A stretch of DNA of 64,000 nucleotides, taken from NCBI GenBank assembly GCA_902769535.1, contig CACXPH010000004.1:61011-125010 (forward strand), in the 5' to 3' direction. Of this stretch, positions 25,798 to 35,179 are shown piece after piece; within the stretch, counting starts at the first letter, position 1, and every line of letters begins with the position of its first letter. The position numbers and the translations under genes were made by a program. The notes below the pieces were generated by a model, which saw nothing but the letters and a program-made list of their open reading frames with translations, did not search any database and was not told where the DNA came from. This DNA comes from an uncultured Bacteroidales bacterium. Lineage in GTDB: Bacteria; Bacteroidota; Bacteroidia; Bacteroidales; Paludibacteraceae.

Positions 25798-25838
25798 CAA
25801 ATATACAAAAAATATTTGAAATAACCCACAATTCCCCA
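25798..25838 (-). promoter_or_regulatory. dcw promoter with MraZ box
   Basis: The -7 TATATTTG is at 25798-25805. Where a -33 would sit there is instead TGGGG-N5-TGGGT (25824-25838, minus strand), the 10-bp-period TGGGN repeat recognised by MraZ. An overlapping operator and weak -33 fit autorepression. Confidence 0.75.
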
Positions 25839-25894
25839 CAAAAAATTTTTTCAATTGTTTTATTTACAGGTTTTCAACAGGTATAAACATAAAG

Positions 25895-25928
25895 AAACCC
25901 GCGTAAAATCAGGTGTTTACGCGGGTTT
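25895..25928 (-). terminator. Terminator between the M6 protease gene and mraZ
   Basis: AAACCCGCGTAAA and TTTACGCGGGTTT form a perfect 13-bp stem with an 8-nt loop. T-rich sequence follows on either strand, so it can end transcription of the protease gene before the dcw promoter. Confidence 0.85.
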
Positions 25929-25974
25929 TTAACAATTTTACGAAAATGTGGGGTAAAATGGGGTAATTGTATTC

Positions 25975-28797
25975 TTATCTGAAAATTACCTTAATCCAAG
26001 GACTCTTTCTTGCCATTTTATCCTCCGGCATATACTTCAGTAAGTACAATGCACCGCGGGCAAATTCTTCCTTGTTGATCGGAATGATATTGTGGTGCAT
26101 ACTTATCGGAATGCTCTTTACCAACTCGCCATTTGTATTATAGATATTCAGACTTCCGTTCGACAATGCCTGCGGCAAATAGATGACATTGGTGGCAGGA
26201 TTATAGTTGATCGAGTCATAGGCAAGGGTCAGATGTTTTGAGTCTGCCGTTTCGCCATTCTGTGTGAATACATAAAAAATCTGGCTTAACTCACTCAAAT
26301 GTTCCTCGCAGCCCTTGTTCTCCGAGCATTGCATGCGTACGTAGTATGTGGTGTTCGGAGTGAGGTCGTACGCATAGAACTGCGTGTAGGGCTCTTGATC
26401 TTCTAAGTCTTGCGGGATGATGGTCTTCTCACGTCCTTTATAGGTGTAGATGGTCTTCTCGTTAAAGGTCGTTGTGAATGCATCGAGACACAAACCGTCT
26501 CCGCCTATGGATGTGTATGTCAGTTCGAACCGACGATATCCTTGCTCTACGGTGAAGGTCTTGGAGTAGGTTTGTTTCTTGGTGTTCTTAGTGATATGAA
26601 TAACATCAAGGGTGTCGATGTCTCCAACCTCGCTGTAGCCGATCAGATAGAGCAGGCCTACTTCGGTTTCTGTCGTAACCGGCGCATTAAGCCACATGCT
26701 CAATTCTACTACCGGCAGCGGATAGATAGGCGAGATTAGCTTCTCGTTGTTCTCTTTAAACCACATAGAAACGGAACCATGCTCTTTGGCCTTGGTGGTC
26801 GTGCGATAGAAACTCGTCCACCAGCCGCTCTCTGCTACGGTCATTTCATCGTCGAATCCTTCGAAACTCTCCATTGTGGATTCGCTTCCCGGCTCCAGGT
26901 GATACAGTGTCACATAATATTCTTCTGCGTCCTGTTGCGGAGTCCATTTCAAAAGGAATGAAGTAGGAGTAACCTCATTGACGGACGAGATTTCCGGTGC
27001 TTCGATAAGTACCGGACGCGGACTGGTACCGCGGACGGTTAACGTGCCGACGGATTTATCTTGACGAACAGTGATGGTACCACGCTGGACATCGCATACT
27101 TGTTTGCCCGGACGATAACGCACATAGATGTCCTTCTCAAGAAGCGAGTCTGCACCAACGGTGGCATTTAGACTGCTGGTCCAGTTGAGGCTGTCATTGG
27201 AGATGGTGAACCCGTTCGTGGATGCCGAGATGGAAACCGTCGCATTCGGAATCAGGCCTTCGCCTACGATGCGCACTTTGCTGCCCGGCGTGTACGCTTG
27301 CTTGGTATCCGGATTATAGGTGCTTTGAATGATCGGTAACTCTGCCGGCAGGAACATAAACCCGTTGGATTTGAACGTGAAGGTGATGTTCTGTCCTGAT
27401 ACAGCGATATCTGTCAACGGCTGCTCCACGATTTCTCCATTGTGTAACATCGGTGTGAACGTTGTCACTTTCTTCGAGCCGGGGAAGGGATCACTATCTG
27501 CGGAATAACCTCTTAGGCCTCCTGCTTCTTCGATATCATAACGCAGCGGAGTGCCGTTATTCGGACCATTGGATCCCCATGCCGAACTGCTGTAGTCGAT
27601 ATGCCAAATCAGCATTCCTGTGCCAGGCAGACTGGTACTGTGTTTGTCCCAGCCCAAGTTCTGACGGTTCTCCAGCAACCAATACTCATTCGGGTTCGGG
27701 TTGTTGAAGCTTAGGTTATGGTCGGTCTTGGCAATCAGGTATGCTGTGTTGGTGGTAACTAACGGCTCAAGCGTATAGAAACCAGCGTCCTTCAGTTGTA
27801 CCGGTTTGAGCCAGCCTAACTGGAAACGCTCACCTGCCGTATAACTCGGAGGGGTCTTGCCGCTACCGTTGTAGCTACCCGAGCACATAATGTCCCACGT
27901 ACCTACGGTGTAGGCATAGGAGTACTCGGTGTTGTAATAGTCCGGCAAACCGAGAACGTGACCGAACTCATGGCAGAAGGTTCCGATACCGCACATCGAC
28001 TTGCCTGATGAACCGCGCAATTCTGAAGTACAAGCGTAGTCGTAGATCAGTTTACCTTGTACGCGGTAGTCACCTAATATTATGCTGCGGTGCGGCCAAA
28101 TCGTGTTGGTCGAAGCGCCTTCTGCCTGGTTGTGTCCTGCATAATATACGAAGACATTGTCCAAACGACCGTCGTTATCGGTATCGTATTGCGTGAGATC
28201 AACACCCATTTGATCTACAAGGTTACATGCCTCGATGATCATCTGACTCGCACGGGGACTGGTATTACTGCCTTGGTCTGCACCATAGTACGCAAGCTCG
28301 TGGCTGAGCGTTACTGGTCCGTAACAGTCAAACTGCGGTGAGAAGACACTATCTGAGCACGCAATGAAATAGTCGCGTGCCGAACCTACACCGCCGTTGG
28401 AACTGTAACCCGATTCCGTCAGCATACGCTGGTAGTCCTCTAATTTATATAGGAACGCCAGGTCCTTGAAGTTCACAAGGATCACCAGACTCTTCGGTGA
28501 ACCGGTCAACGGATACCCACCACTGACGGCTACTTGCTGTGCCGCTTTACGAAGCTGACGAGCCGATTGCGGTATCTCGGCAACAGAGGCGTCGTCAATC
28601 CACATACCTTTGTTACTCAGGCGTACGGGCGTGCCGTCCATGCGCGTGTAATAACTGTGGAACTCGTCACCCACTAACTTCAGCGTGACAGTTGTGCCAT
28701 CCGCTTGTGTCTTTACAATCGGCTCCGGCGTAGCCATCACAGCCCATGCCGATACACTCAGCAAACAAACGCTCAAAAATACAAATATCTTTTTCAT
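25975..28797 (-). CDS. Secreted M6-family metalloprotease with type IX-like C-terminal tail
   Basis: The 940-residue protein begins MKKIFVFLSVCLLSVSAWA, a signal peptide. The M6 (immune inhibitor A-like) catalytic domain has the zinc motif HEFGH (276-280) followed by GLPDYY. Ig/fibronectin-like and jelly-roll regions follow. The last 70 residues (SLNIYNTNGELVKSIPI ... GALYLLKYM) resemble a type IX secretion sorting domain. A surface or extracellular protease is predicted. I start at ATG 28797; the in-frame ATG at 28857 precedes the -7 element. It lies downstream of the susC-susD operon, with its own promoter and terminator. Confidence 0.88.
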   Translation of the reverse strand: MKKIFVFLSVCLLSVSAWAVMATPEPIVKTQADGTTVTLKLVGDEFHSYYTRMDGTPVRLSNKGMWIDDASVAEIPQSARQLRKAAQQVAVSGGYPLTGSPKSLVILVNFKDLAFLYKLEDYQRMLTESGYSSNGGVGSARDYFIACSDSVFSPQFDCYGPVTLSHELAYYGADQGSNTSPRASQMIIEACNLVDQMGVDLTQYDTDNDGRLDNVFVYYAGHNQAEGASTNTIWPHRSIILGDYRVQGKLIYDYACTSELRGSSGKSMCGIGTFCHEFGHVLGLPDYYNTEYSYAYTVGTWDIMCSGSYNGSGKTPPSYTAGERFQLGWLKPVQLKDAGFYTLEPLVTTNTAYLIAKTDHNLSFNNPNPNEYWLLENRQNLGWDKHSTSLPGTGMLIWHIDYSSSAWGSNGPNNGTPLRYDIEEAGGLRGYSADSDPFPGSKKVTTFTPMLHNGEIVEQPLTDIAVSGQNITFTFKSNGFMFLPAELPIIQSTYNPDTKQAYTPGSKVRIVGEGLIPNATVSISASTNGFTISNDSLNWTSSLNATVGADSLLEKDIYVRYRPGKQVCDVQRGTITVRQDKSVGTLTVRGTSPRPVLIEAPEISSVNEVTPTSFLLKWTPQQDAEEYYVTLYHLEPGSESTMESFEGFDDEMTVAESGWWTSFYRTTTKAKEHGSVSMWFKENNEKLISPIYPLPVVELSMWLNAPVTTETEVGLLYLIGYSEVGDIDTLDVIHITKNTKKQTYSKTFTVEQGYRRFELTYTSIGGDGLCLDAFTTTFNEKTIYTYKGREKTIIPQDLEDQEPYTQFYAYDLTPNTTYYVRMQCSENKGCEEHLSELSQIFYVFTQNGETADSKHLTLAYDSINYNPATNVIYLPQALSNGSLNIYNTNGELVKSIPISMHHNIIPINKEEFARGALYLLKYMPEDKMARKSPWIKVIFR

Positions 28798-28826
28798 ATG
28801 CGTAGAATTTTCACAATTTTGCGCCG

Positions 28827-28858
28827 CAAAATTACAATAAAAATTCCACATATGCAAG
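28827..28858 (-). promoter_or_regulatory. Promoter of the M6 protease gene
   Basis: On the minus strand, -33 CTTG (28855-28858) and -7 TAATTTTG (28827-28834) have a 20-bp spacer. The -33 extends as CTTGCATATG. Confidence 0.72.
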
Positions 28859-28865
28859 TATTTGC

Positions 28866-28907
28866 AAAAAAAAATCCCACATACGCAAGAGTATGCAGGA
28901 TTTTTTT
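28866..28907 (-). terminator. Terminator of the susC-susD-lipoprotein operon
   Basis: The hairpin 28872-28903 pairs AAATCC with GGATTT and CATAC with GTATG across an internal CA/CA loop. A run of T follows on both strands. It lies 26 bases past the lipoprotein stop. Confidence 0.8.
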
Positions 28908-28932
28908 GTAATTTTAAGAAGTACTTCTTAAA

Positions 28933-30036
28933 TTATTTGCGCGTCAGAACGTCCTTGCGAGCGATCTTTTGCTCTTTCTTCTCAACGAACTTTTGAGCAG
29001 TGTAGGTCTTCGGAGCAACTTCCTCTTCGCCTAAGTACTCATAGTACTTTTGTGCGCCGAGCGGAGCCCAAGTGTACGGTTGTACGAAGTCATAATCCTC
29101 TTCGCCGGTCTCCGGGTCAGTAACCAACTCAACTTTGAAGCCCCAATACTGCGGATCCTCGAACCAAGCAACATAGTTTTTGTAGAGAGCGGTGGTCTCG
29201 TCGCCTACGAAAATACTCTTTCCAATCAGACCTGCGAACGGATCGAGGTATTTCTCGTTGTTGTAGTCAATAGCCTGAATGGCACCGGTGAATACTTGCG
29301 GAAGCAAGTCGGTGGTATCGGTCAACCATGCATAGTGCTCTGCAGCCGTACCAAGGAGTTCGCCTGCGATAGCGCAGCTAGCAAATGCGGTGTCGTTCCA
29401 GTTGAATTTTTCTCTCGGGATGATGTCCAGACGGCTAACACCCAGATAGTGGTAGTTCGGGCCTTTGCCGAGATCATCGGTGATCAACAGTGCAGTACCT
29501 TCTACGTTAGCTACATAGCCGGCACCTGCCAGGTGGTCTACATCCAGATAAACACCGGTGCCCCAGATCTTATAAGTAGCCGGAATCATCAAGCAGCTAA
29601 CTACTTGACCGGAACGCAAGGTTCTCTTGACGGTGTCCGGGCTCAAGATTGTCGATTTGTCAAGATTCCAAAGGCTCCAACCTGCCCATGCGAGCAAGTC
29701 GCGAGAATCCTGAACGGTGATTTTACATACAGCTTCCAGTTTGCTTTCGCCTTCGCCATAGGTAGCGGTTACGTTAGCCTCACCGGATGCTACTGCGGTT
29801 ACGGTACCTTTCTGGTCAACAGTCACTGCCTCTTCGTTGCTCGATGCCCATACAACTGCCGGAGCATCCAGAGTCGTCGGCTCATAGAGAACCTGCAACT
29901 TAGTAGTTTCGCCAACTGCCAGTGTCAGCTCAGCGTTTTTGAACTTCAGGCTGGTGTACTTGTTGGTCTCTTCTGTCGGTTTACAGCCTGCCAATGCTAC
30001 AAGGGCAGCTGCTAATACAACTAAATACTTTTTCAT
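28933..30036 (-). CDS. Surface lipoprotein with a BIG2-type Ig domain, in SusE/F position
   Basis: The 367-residue lipoprotein opens MKKYLVVLAAALVALAGC, with the acylated Cys at 18. A bacterial Ig-like group 2 domain follows (about residues 28-113: LTLAVGETTKLQV, VVWASSNEEAVTVDQKGTVTAVASG). The remaining 250 residues are not recognised. As the third gene after susC and susD it takes the place of the ligand-binding SusE/F proteins, so it probably binds the same unknown ligand at the cell surface. Confidence 0.75.
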   Translation of the reverse strand: MKKYLVVLAAALVALAGCKPTEETNKYTSLKFKNAELTLAVGETTKLQVLYEPTTLDAPAVVWASSNEEAVTVDQKGTVTAVASGEANVTATYGEGESKLEAVCKITVQDSRDLLAWAGWSLWNLDKSTILSPDTVKRTLRSGQVVSCLMIPATYKIWGTGVYLDVDHLAGAGYVANVEGTALLITDDLGKGPNYHYLGVSRLDIIPREKFNWNDTAFASCAIAGELLGTAAEHYAWLTDTTDLLPQVFTGAIQAIDYNNEKYLDPFAGLIGKSIFVGDETTALYKNYVAWFEDPQYWGFKVELVTDPETGEEDYDFVQPYTWAPLGAQKYYEYLGEEEVAPKTYTAQKFVEKKEQKIARKDVLTRK

Positions 30037-30084
30037 AATAATGGTTGTTTAGTAAATAAATTTGTTTATAACAGACTATTGTCT

Positions 30085-31698
30085 TTAATCTTCGTTTTGA
30101 AGTGTCGTCTTGTCTCCGATGAACGGATTGTAACGTGTTTCCGATGTCGGAATCTGGCACTGGAATTGCTCCTTCTCTTTGGTGATATCAATTTTCTTGT
30201 TTTTGCGAGTAAGGTGGTTCGTGCCTAAATCACGTTGTTTCTGAATTCGACGCAATACCTGCAGCGAGTAACCTTCACCCCACATCTCTACACGCCAGTT
30301 GTAAATGATAGCCTCTTTAACGGCATCTTCCGAGGTTAGACTTGCCAACCAAGTACTGTACTCGGTGTCCATGCCGTCCGCTACGCGCTCATCGCACAGT
30401 GCTTTGAGATAGTCAACCGCCGTTGTGTTGTCTCCTTTGCTCCACGCTGCCTCGGCTGCAATCAGATAGGCAGCCTCCACACGCATGAACACATTGTCAC
30501 AAAGCCAGTTACGATCGACCTGATCCAAAGCCGTGATGTTCTTGTATTTCGGGCTGTAGAACTTGCCGTCCGGGCAGTACGGGAATTTCTGCGTACCGGT
30601 ACGGAACCATTTAATACGCGCATCCCATTTGTTCTTGTCAATCTCGTCATACAGCTTGCTGTCGATACCTTTGGTATCGCCGGCAGCGGCATAACTGTAC
30701 GAGTGAATATCTACTTGACCGAAGAACGAACCCAAGGCCGTCGTGGTCTCAACGGTTACGTCCTGACCCCACATCCAGTTGGCTGCATTGACATCAGCAA
30801 AACCGGTGGTTGTCAACTCGGCTTTCTTCATCAACGGATATTTACCTCCGTCGATAACTGCCTTTGCATTCTCCAGCGCGATCTCATAGCAGTTCTTTCC
30901 GTCTGCCACAATCGTATTCTTGTCACCATGGTTCAGCATGGCATATGCCAACATGATACGAGCTACGTTAGCATCTACCTCGAGTTTCGAACCACGATCA
31001 TTGTACTTGCTGTAGAAGTCCAAGAGTTGAATAGCCTCGGACAGATCCTGGTATAAACGGTCATATACCTCTGCTACCGTCGAGAGTGGAGCTCCTAACG
31101 TGCCGGCTTTGACATCCGTACCTACATATACCGGAATAGCGTCTGCATCCAAATCCGCTGCATCTTTATCACGCGGATCTGTGAAGACATCCAGCAGGTA
31201 AGCATACGACCATCCGCGCATCGCTAAGATCTGACCGTAGTAATAACCGCTAAGCGCAATTTCCTCTGAAGGATCTTCTGTGCTGGTAGTAGCGTTCCAG
31301 ATTGCTTGGACGCTGTCTGCAATCGCTACATCGCATATGTTCGCCAAGTTAATAATCTCGTAGAAATACGACCAAGTGTAGCTGCGAGTTGCAGAATAGT
31401 AATAGCCGCGCTCATAGCTGTCGAACCAACCGTAGCTGTTTCGTTTCATCGCCATATCACCCGACTGAATATCGCCGTACATATCCAGCGAACGTTTACC
31501 GAACGTGCTGTGTCCGCCGTACTCGTAAAGCTTCGTGTAGATACCTAACACGGCGCCTTGTAACTTATCCGGCAGTTTCTGATATTGGTCTTCCAACAGC
31601 ACTGCACCTTCCGGATATTGGGTTAAGAAACTGTCACCACAAGAGGTGAGTCCAAGACCCAGTATGATTGTTGCAAATAAATATTTTACATTTTTCAT
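30085..31698 (-). CDS. SusD/RagB-family outer-membrane lipoprotein
   Basis: The 537-residue protein has a lipoprotein signal (FATIILGLGLTSC, Cys 20) and the SusD helical fold: QLPDKLQG-like N-terminal segment, WSYAYLLDVF, Tyr/Trp-rich stretches, AAEAAW, and a C-terminal RRIQKQRDLGTNH followed by the usual short tail. SusD proteins cap the SusC channel and hand over ligand. No glycoside hydrolase is linked, so the substrate cannot be named; peptides or glycoproteins are possible given the M6 protease next door. Confidence 0.92.
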   Translation of the reverse strand: MKNVKYLFATIILGLGLTSCGDSFLTQYPEGAVLLEDQYQKLPDKLQGAVLGIYTKLYEYGGHSTFGKRSLDMYGDIQSGDMAMKRNSYGWFDSYERGYYYSATRSYTWSYFYEIINLANICDVAIADSVQAIWNATTSTEDPSEEIALSGYYYGQILAMRGWSYAYLLDVFTDPRDKDAADLDADAIPVYVGTDVKAGTLGAPLSTVAEVYDRLYQDLSEAIQLLDFYSKYNDRGSKLEVDANVARIMLAYAMLNHGDKNTIVADGKNCYEIALENAKAVIDGGKYPLMKKAELTTTGFADVNAANWMWGQDVTVETTTALGSFFGQVDIHSYSYAAAGDTKGIDSKLYDEIDKNKWDARIKWFRTGTQKFPYCPDGKFYSPKYKNITALDQVDRNWLCDNVFMRVEAAYLIAAEAAWSKGDNTTAVDYLKALCDERVADGMDTEYSTWLASLTSEDAVKEAIIYNWRVEMWGEGYSLQVLRRIQKQRDLGTNHLTRKNKKIDITKEKEQFQCQIPTSETRYNPFIGDKTTLQNED

Positions 31699-31716
31699 AA
31701 TTGTAACCTCCTATGT

Positions 31717-34700
31717 TTAGAATTGAACCTTAATACCACCCATTACGGTCGATAGCGGGCTATAATCATCGTAACCGTTGGTACCACTATAGGACATCAT
31801 CGGGTTGTAACCCTTACGTGCCGAAGCGATAGCCAGGTTGTCAGCTGCTACGAATACCTGCAGGTTGGTCAGTTTGATCTTCTCGATCAGTTTCTTCGGG
31901 AACTTATAACCGAGGTTGATGTTATTCAAGCTCAGGTAACTGTTGCTGGTCAAGAAACGATCCGAACCAATCACGGCATTTTCGTCAGCACCGTTGCTCA
32001 GACGCGGAATATTGGTGTTCGTGTTATTCTCTGTCCAAGCATTCATGATGTCTTTGTGCCAGTTCATACTACCGATTTTGTCGCTGTGCATCAACAGCGC
32101 GTACATGTTGTCATATCCGTAACCACCGATACGGTAGCTGCAGCTGACGCTCAGCGTTACACCGTACGCCTCGAGGTCGATACCGAAACCACCGTCGAGA
32201 TCCGGCATGGCCGTCTTACCAATATAGTTGCTACCTGCATACGAAGCATACGTGCCGCTTACAGAGTGTTCGCGGATGTCTGCATTCGGGTGTTGGAGTT
32301 TGTACTCATATACCGAAGCGATGTAGTTGTCGGCTTTTTCTCCTTCTTTAATCAAGTCTGCAGACTTCGTGCCGAACTCACCCTTGTTGGCGTCGTAGTA
32401 TGCGGTATAATGAGCCACACCTTCGTCGTCAATACCCTCGTAGTGAGTTATATACCAGTCGTAGGTCGAGTGGCCGACAGACATACCGCCGGACATAACC
32501 ATACGGTGCTCAACGCCACTGGCGTCTGTGTAGTCAACCGGCATCTTAAGCATCTTGTTACGATAGTAACCGCCGTTCAAACGGAAGTCTAACTTCACGT
32601 TACGCAGGTCAACCAAGTGTGCCTTGAGGTCGAACTCAATACCCTGGTTCTCCATGGCTGCATCGTTCACATAATAACCGCCGTAACCGATCGAAGGAGC
32701 TACATAGCGCGGGAATAACATGTTATCCGTCTTCTTGTAGAAGTAGTCAAACGTGAAGTCCAAATACTTGCTGATCGATAACTCAAGACCGAGGTCGATA
32801 GTCGAAGTGCGCTCCCAAGTCAGGTCCGGATTGCCTTTGTAAGACCATACATAACCCTTCTGCTCGTTTACGTTCTCCACGTTATATTGGTCAGAGAACA
32901 TCATGTCACCGATGTCCTGGTTACCCAGTACACCCCAACTCAGACGCAGCTTACCGTTCTTCAACCAGTCTGCCGCCTCCGTACCTTCCATGAAGTGCTC
33001 GTTGGTGAAGCTCCATGCACCACCGACAGAACCGAAGTGACCCCAGCGGTGACCCTTCGCGAACTTAGACGAACCGTCGGCACGGTAGTTGGCCGTGATA
33101 TGATAACGGTTGTCGTACTCGTAAGTTGCAGTAGCAAGAGCGGACTCCAGAGTGCTCGTACGAGCGTAACCCTCTACACCGTCCATCGATACACCGTTGC
33201 TCAACTGGTTCACGTTATCTTCAGCGATATTCTTCTTGTATCCGTATTGCAGGTTGTACGTGTAATAGGTGGTCTCGTGACCGGCCATTACACGGATCGT
33301 ATGCTCGTTGAAGCCTTTGTTGTACTCCAACAACTGGTTGCTGGTGACAGCCAGGTAGTTGGTTTGCGTCTGGCTTACACGACCCAGACCGGCTGCGTTA
33401 CCGTAGTACTTGTTGGTCAACGCATTCGTGTTGTTGTTCAAGTACTGCGCACCGATATTCACCGTGAATTTCAGACCCTCATAGAGTTTGAACTCCAAGA
33501 AAGCGTTAGCCACAGTTTGGTGACGAACCGTCTTCTGCTTGTCCCACTCCAGCGCACCGGCCGGGTTGATACCGAACGAATACGGACGACCACCATCTTC
33601 ACCGATGTTGTCATTTCCGTTATCTCCGTAGTCATACATCTTACCGCCGGTCTTCGGATCAACTTTCGGTTGACCCGTTGCCGGATCATAAACGTATACC
33701 GGATAAATCGGCGGGATTTGGTTAACGAACGCAAAACCGTTGTTCGCGTCGCTACCTTGACCCGGGTTGCTGATAGCCGAATACGAGTATTGGATATTCA
33801 AACCACCCTTCAACCATTTCTTAGCCTGATATTGGATGTTCGCACGGGTATTGAAACGCTGGAAGTCCGAAGCGGTATAATAACCCTCGTCCTTCAGGTA
33901 ACCGAAACTCGTGTAGTAGTTCAGTTTCTCGTTACCACCGCTGATCTTCGCCGTTGCCTCCAGCTTCAAACCGTTGTGGAACAGGGTGTTGTACCAACTG
34001 TCCATGTTCTGGAATTGCGCCAGACGGCTTATGTTCTTGTCGAAGCTCGGGTTAATCTTACCGGATGCATCGGATGCATTGATCAACAGGTTACCCGGAG
34101 AATCCCAGATGTTGTAAATCACCGGAATACCGTTAGCGCCGAAGAGCGCATTGTTGGCATTGGTGATAGACTGGTTCTCGCTCTGTTTGAGGATCCAACG
34201 CTGTTGGTTGTACAAACTCTGCCAAGCCATTACGATGTAATCCTCCGGATTGTCGATCACGTCGTACATCGGCAACAAGTGCATGTTCGCACCGGCCTTC
34301 ACGTCGATCTCAATCTTACCTTCGTCACCGTTCGAACTACCTTTCTTGGTCGTAATCACGATCACACCGTTCGCACCACGGCTACCGTACAACGAAGTTG
34401 CTGTTGCGTCCTTCAGAATAGTGGTCGATGCGATATCGCCCGGGTCAATCGAGCTAATCGAACCTGCATCCAAAGGAATACCATCTACTACGTACAACGG
34501 AGTGCTGCTTGCCGAGATAGAACCGATACCACGAATACGGATCGATGCTACCGAACCCGGCTGACCGGTCGAAGTAACGACCTGAACGCCGGCAACCTCA
34601 CCGGCCAGAGCCTTCGTGATGTCCGACGGGTTCTTCTTCTCGATGTCCTCAGCTTTGACAGCTTCTACCGAACCGGTAAAACCACCCTTGCTGACGTCAC

Positions 34701-35016
34701 CGTAACCGGTAACAACGACTTCTTGAATCACCTCGGTGTTCTCCTTCATCGTGATTCGCATGTTCTTGCCGGCCGGCACTTCCTGTGTCGCCATGCCGAC
34801 ATAACTGACGACCAAAGTCTTCACAGTCTCTGGTACCTCCATCTCGAACTTGCCGTCGTAATCCGAGATCGTACCAAGTGTGGTGCCCTTTGCCTGAACG
34901 CTCGCACCGATCACCGGCTCGCCGTTCTCATAGACTACCACACCGCTTACTTGTTTCTGCGCATACAAGCCTAGGCTCAATGCGGCCAAAAACAAAAGTG
35001 TAAAAATCTTCTTCAT
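31717..35016 (-). CDS. SusC/RagA-family TonB-dependent outer-membrane transporter
   Basis: The 1099-residue protein starts with a signal peptide (MKKIFTLLFLAALSLGLYA), then a carboxypeptidase-regulatory-like domain (about 23-100: SGVVVYENGEPVIGASVQAKG), a TonB-box/plug region (EVVVTGYGDVSK, then GSISASSTPLYVVDGIPLD and ATSLYGSRGANGVIVITTKKG) and a 22-strand barrel. It imports large ligands using TonB energy in complex with SusD. It is first in the operon, behind a strong promoter and an 85-base leader. Confidence 0.95.
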   Translation of the reverse strand: MKKIFTLLFLAALSLGLYAQKQVSGVVVYENGEPVIGASVQAKGTTLGTISDYDGKFEMEVPETVKTLVVSYVGMATQEVPAGKNMRITMKENTEVIQEVVVTGYGDVSKGGFTGSVEAVKAEDIEKKNPSDITKALAGEVAGVQVVTSTGQPGSVASIRIRGIGSISASSTPLYVVDGIPLDAGSISSIDPGDIASTTILKDATATSLYGSRGANGVIVITTKKGSSNGDEGKIEIDVKAGANMHLLPMYDVIDNPEDYIVMAWQSLYNQQRWILKQSENQSITNANNALFGANGIPVIYNIWDSPGNLLINASDASGKINPSFDKNISRLAQFQNMDSWYNTLFHNGLKLEATAKISGGNEKLNYYTSFGYLKDEGYYTASDFQRFNTRANIQYQAKKWLKGGLNIQYSYSAISNPGQGSDANNGFAFVNQIPPIYPVYVYDPATGQPKVDPKTGGKMYDYGDNGNDNIGEDGGRPYSFGINPAGALEWDKQKTVRHQTVANAFLEFKLYEGLKFTVNIGAQYLNNNTNALTNKYYGNAAGLGRVSQTQTNYLAVTSNQLLEYNKGFNEHTIRVMAGHETTYYTYNLQYGYKKNIAEDNVNQLSNGVSMDGVEGYARTSTLESALATATYEYDNRYHITANYRADGSSKFAKGHRWGHFGSVGGAWSFTNEHFMEGTEAADWLKNGKLRLSWGVLGNQDIGDMMFSDQYNVENVNEQKGYVWSYKGNPDLTWERTSTIDLGLELSISKYLDFTFDYFYKKTDNMLFPRYVAPSIGYGGYYVNDAAMENQGIEFDLKAHLVDLRNVKLDFRLNGGYYRNKMLKMPVDYTDASGVEHRMVMSGGMSVGHSTYDWYITHYEGIDDEGVAHYTAYYDANKGEFGTKSADLIKEGEKADNYIASVYEYKLQHPNADIREHSVSGTYASYAGSNYIGKTAMPDLDGGFGIDLEAYGVTLSVSCSYRIGGYGYDNMYALLMHSDKIGSMNWHKDIMNAWTENNTNTNIPRLSNGADENAVIGSDRFLTSNSYLSLNNINLGYKFPKKLIEKIKLTNLQVFVAADNLAIASARKGYNPMMSYSGTNGYDDYSPLSTVMGGIKVQF

Positions 35017-35109
35017 TGTTTGTTATTTTTTGTTAAACTGTTGATTTCTTCCTATAACGCGCGTATATAGTATATAGGATACGCACACGCGCACAAACGA
35101 AAAAGTGCG

Positions 35110-35141
35110 CAAAGGTACGACTTTTTTTTGGAATACGCAAA
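35110..35141 (-). promoter_or_regulatory. susC promoter
   Basis: On the minus strand, -33 TTTG (35138-35141) and -7 TACCTTTG (35110-35117) have a 20-bp spacer. The leader between about 35050 and 35090 contains an imperfect GTGCGTAT/ATACGCGC hairpin. Confidence 0.8.
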
Positions 35142-35179
35142 TTTTTTAAGGAAAAAGTGTAAAAAATCTACATTTTGTG

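Noticed and set aside
32887-34974. A 695-codon open frame antisense to susC
   Set aside because: It is a shadow of susC codon usage; the translated sequence has no domain and susC itself is certain.
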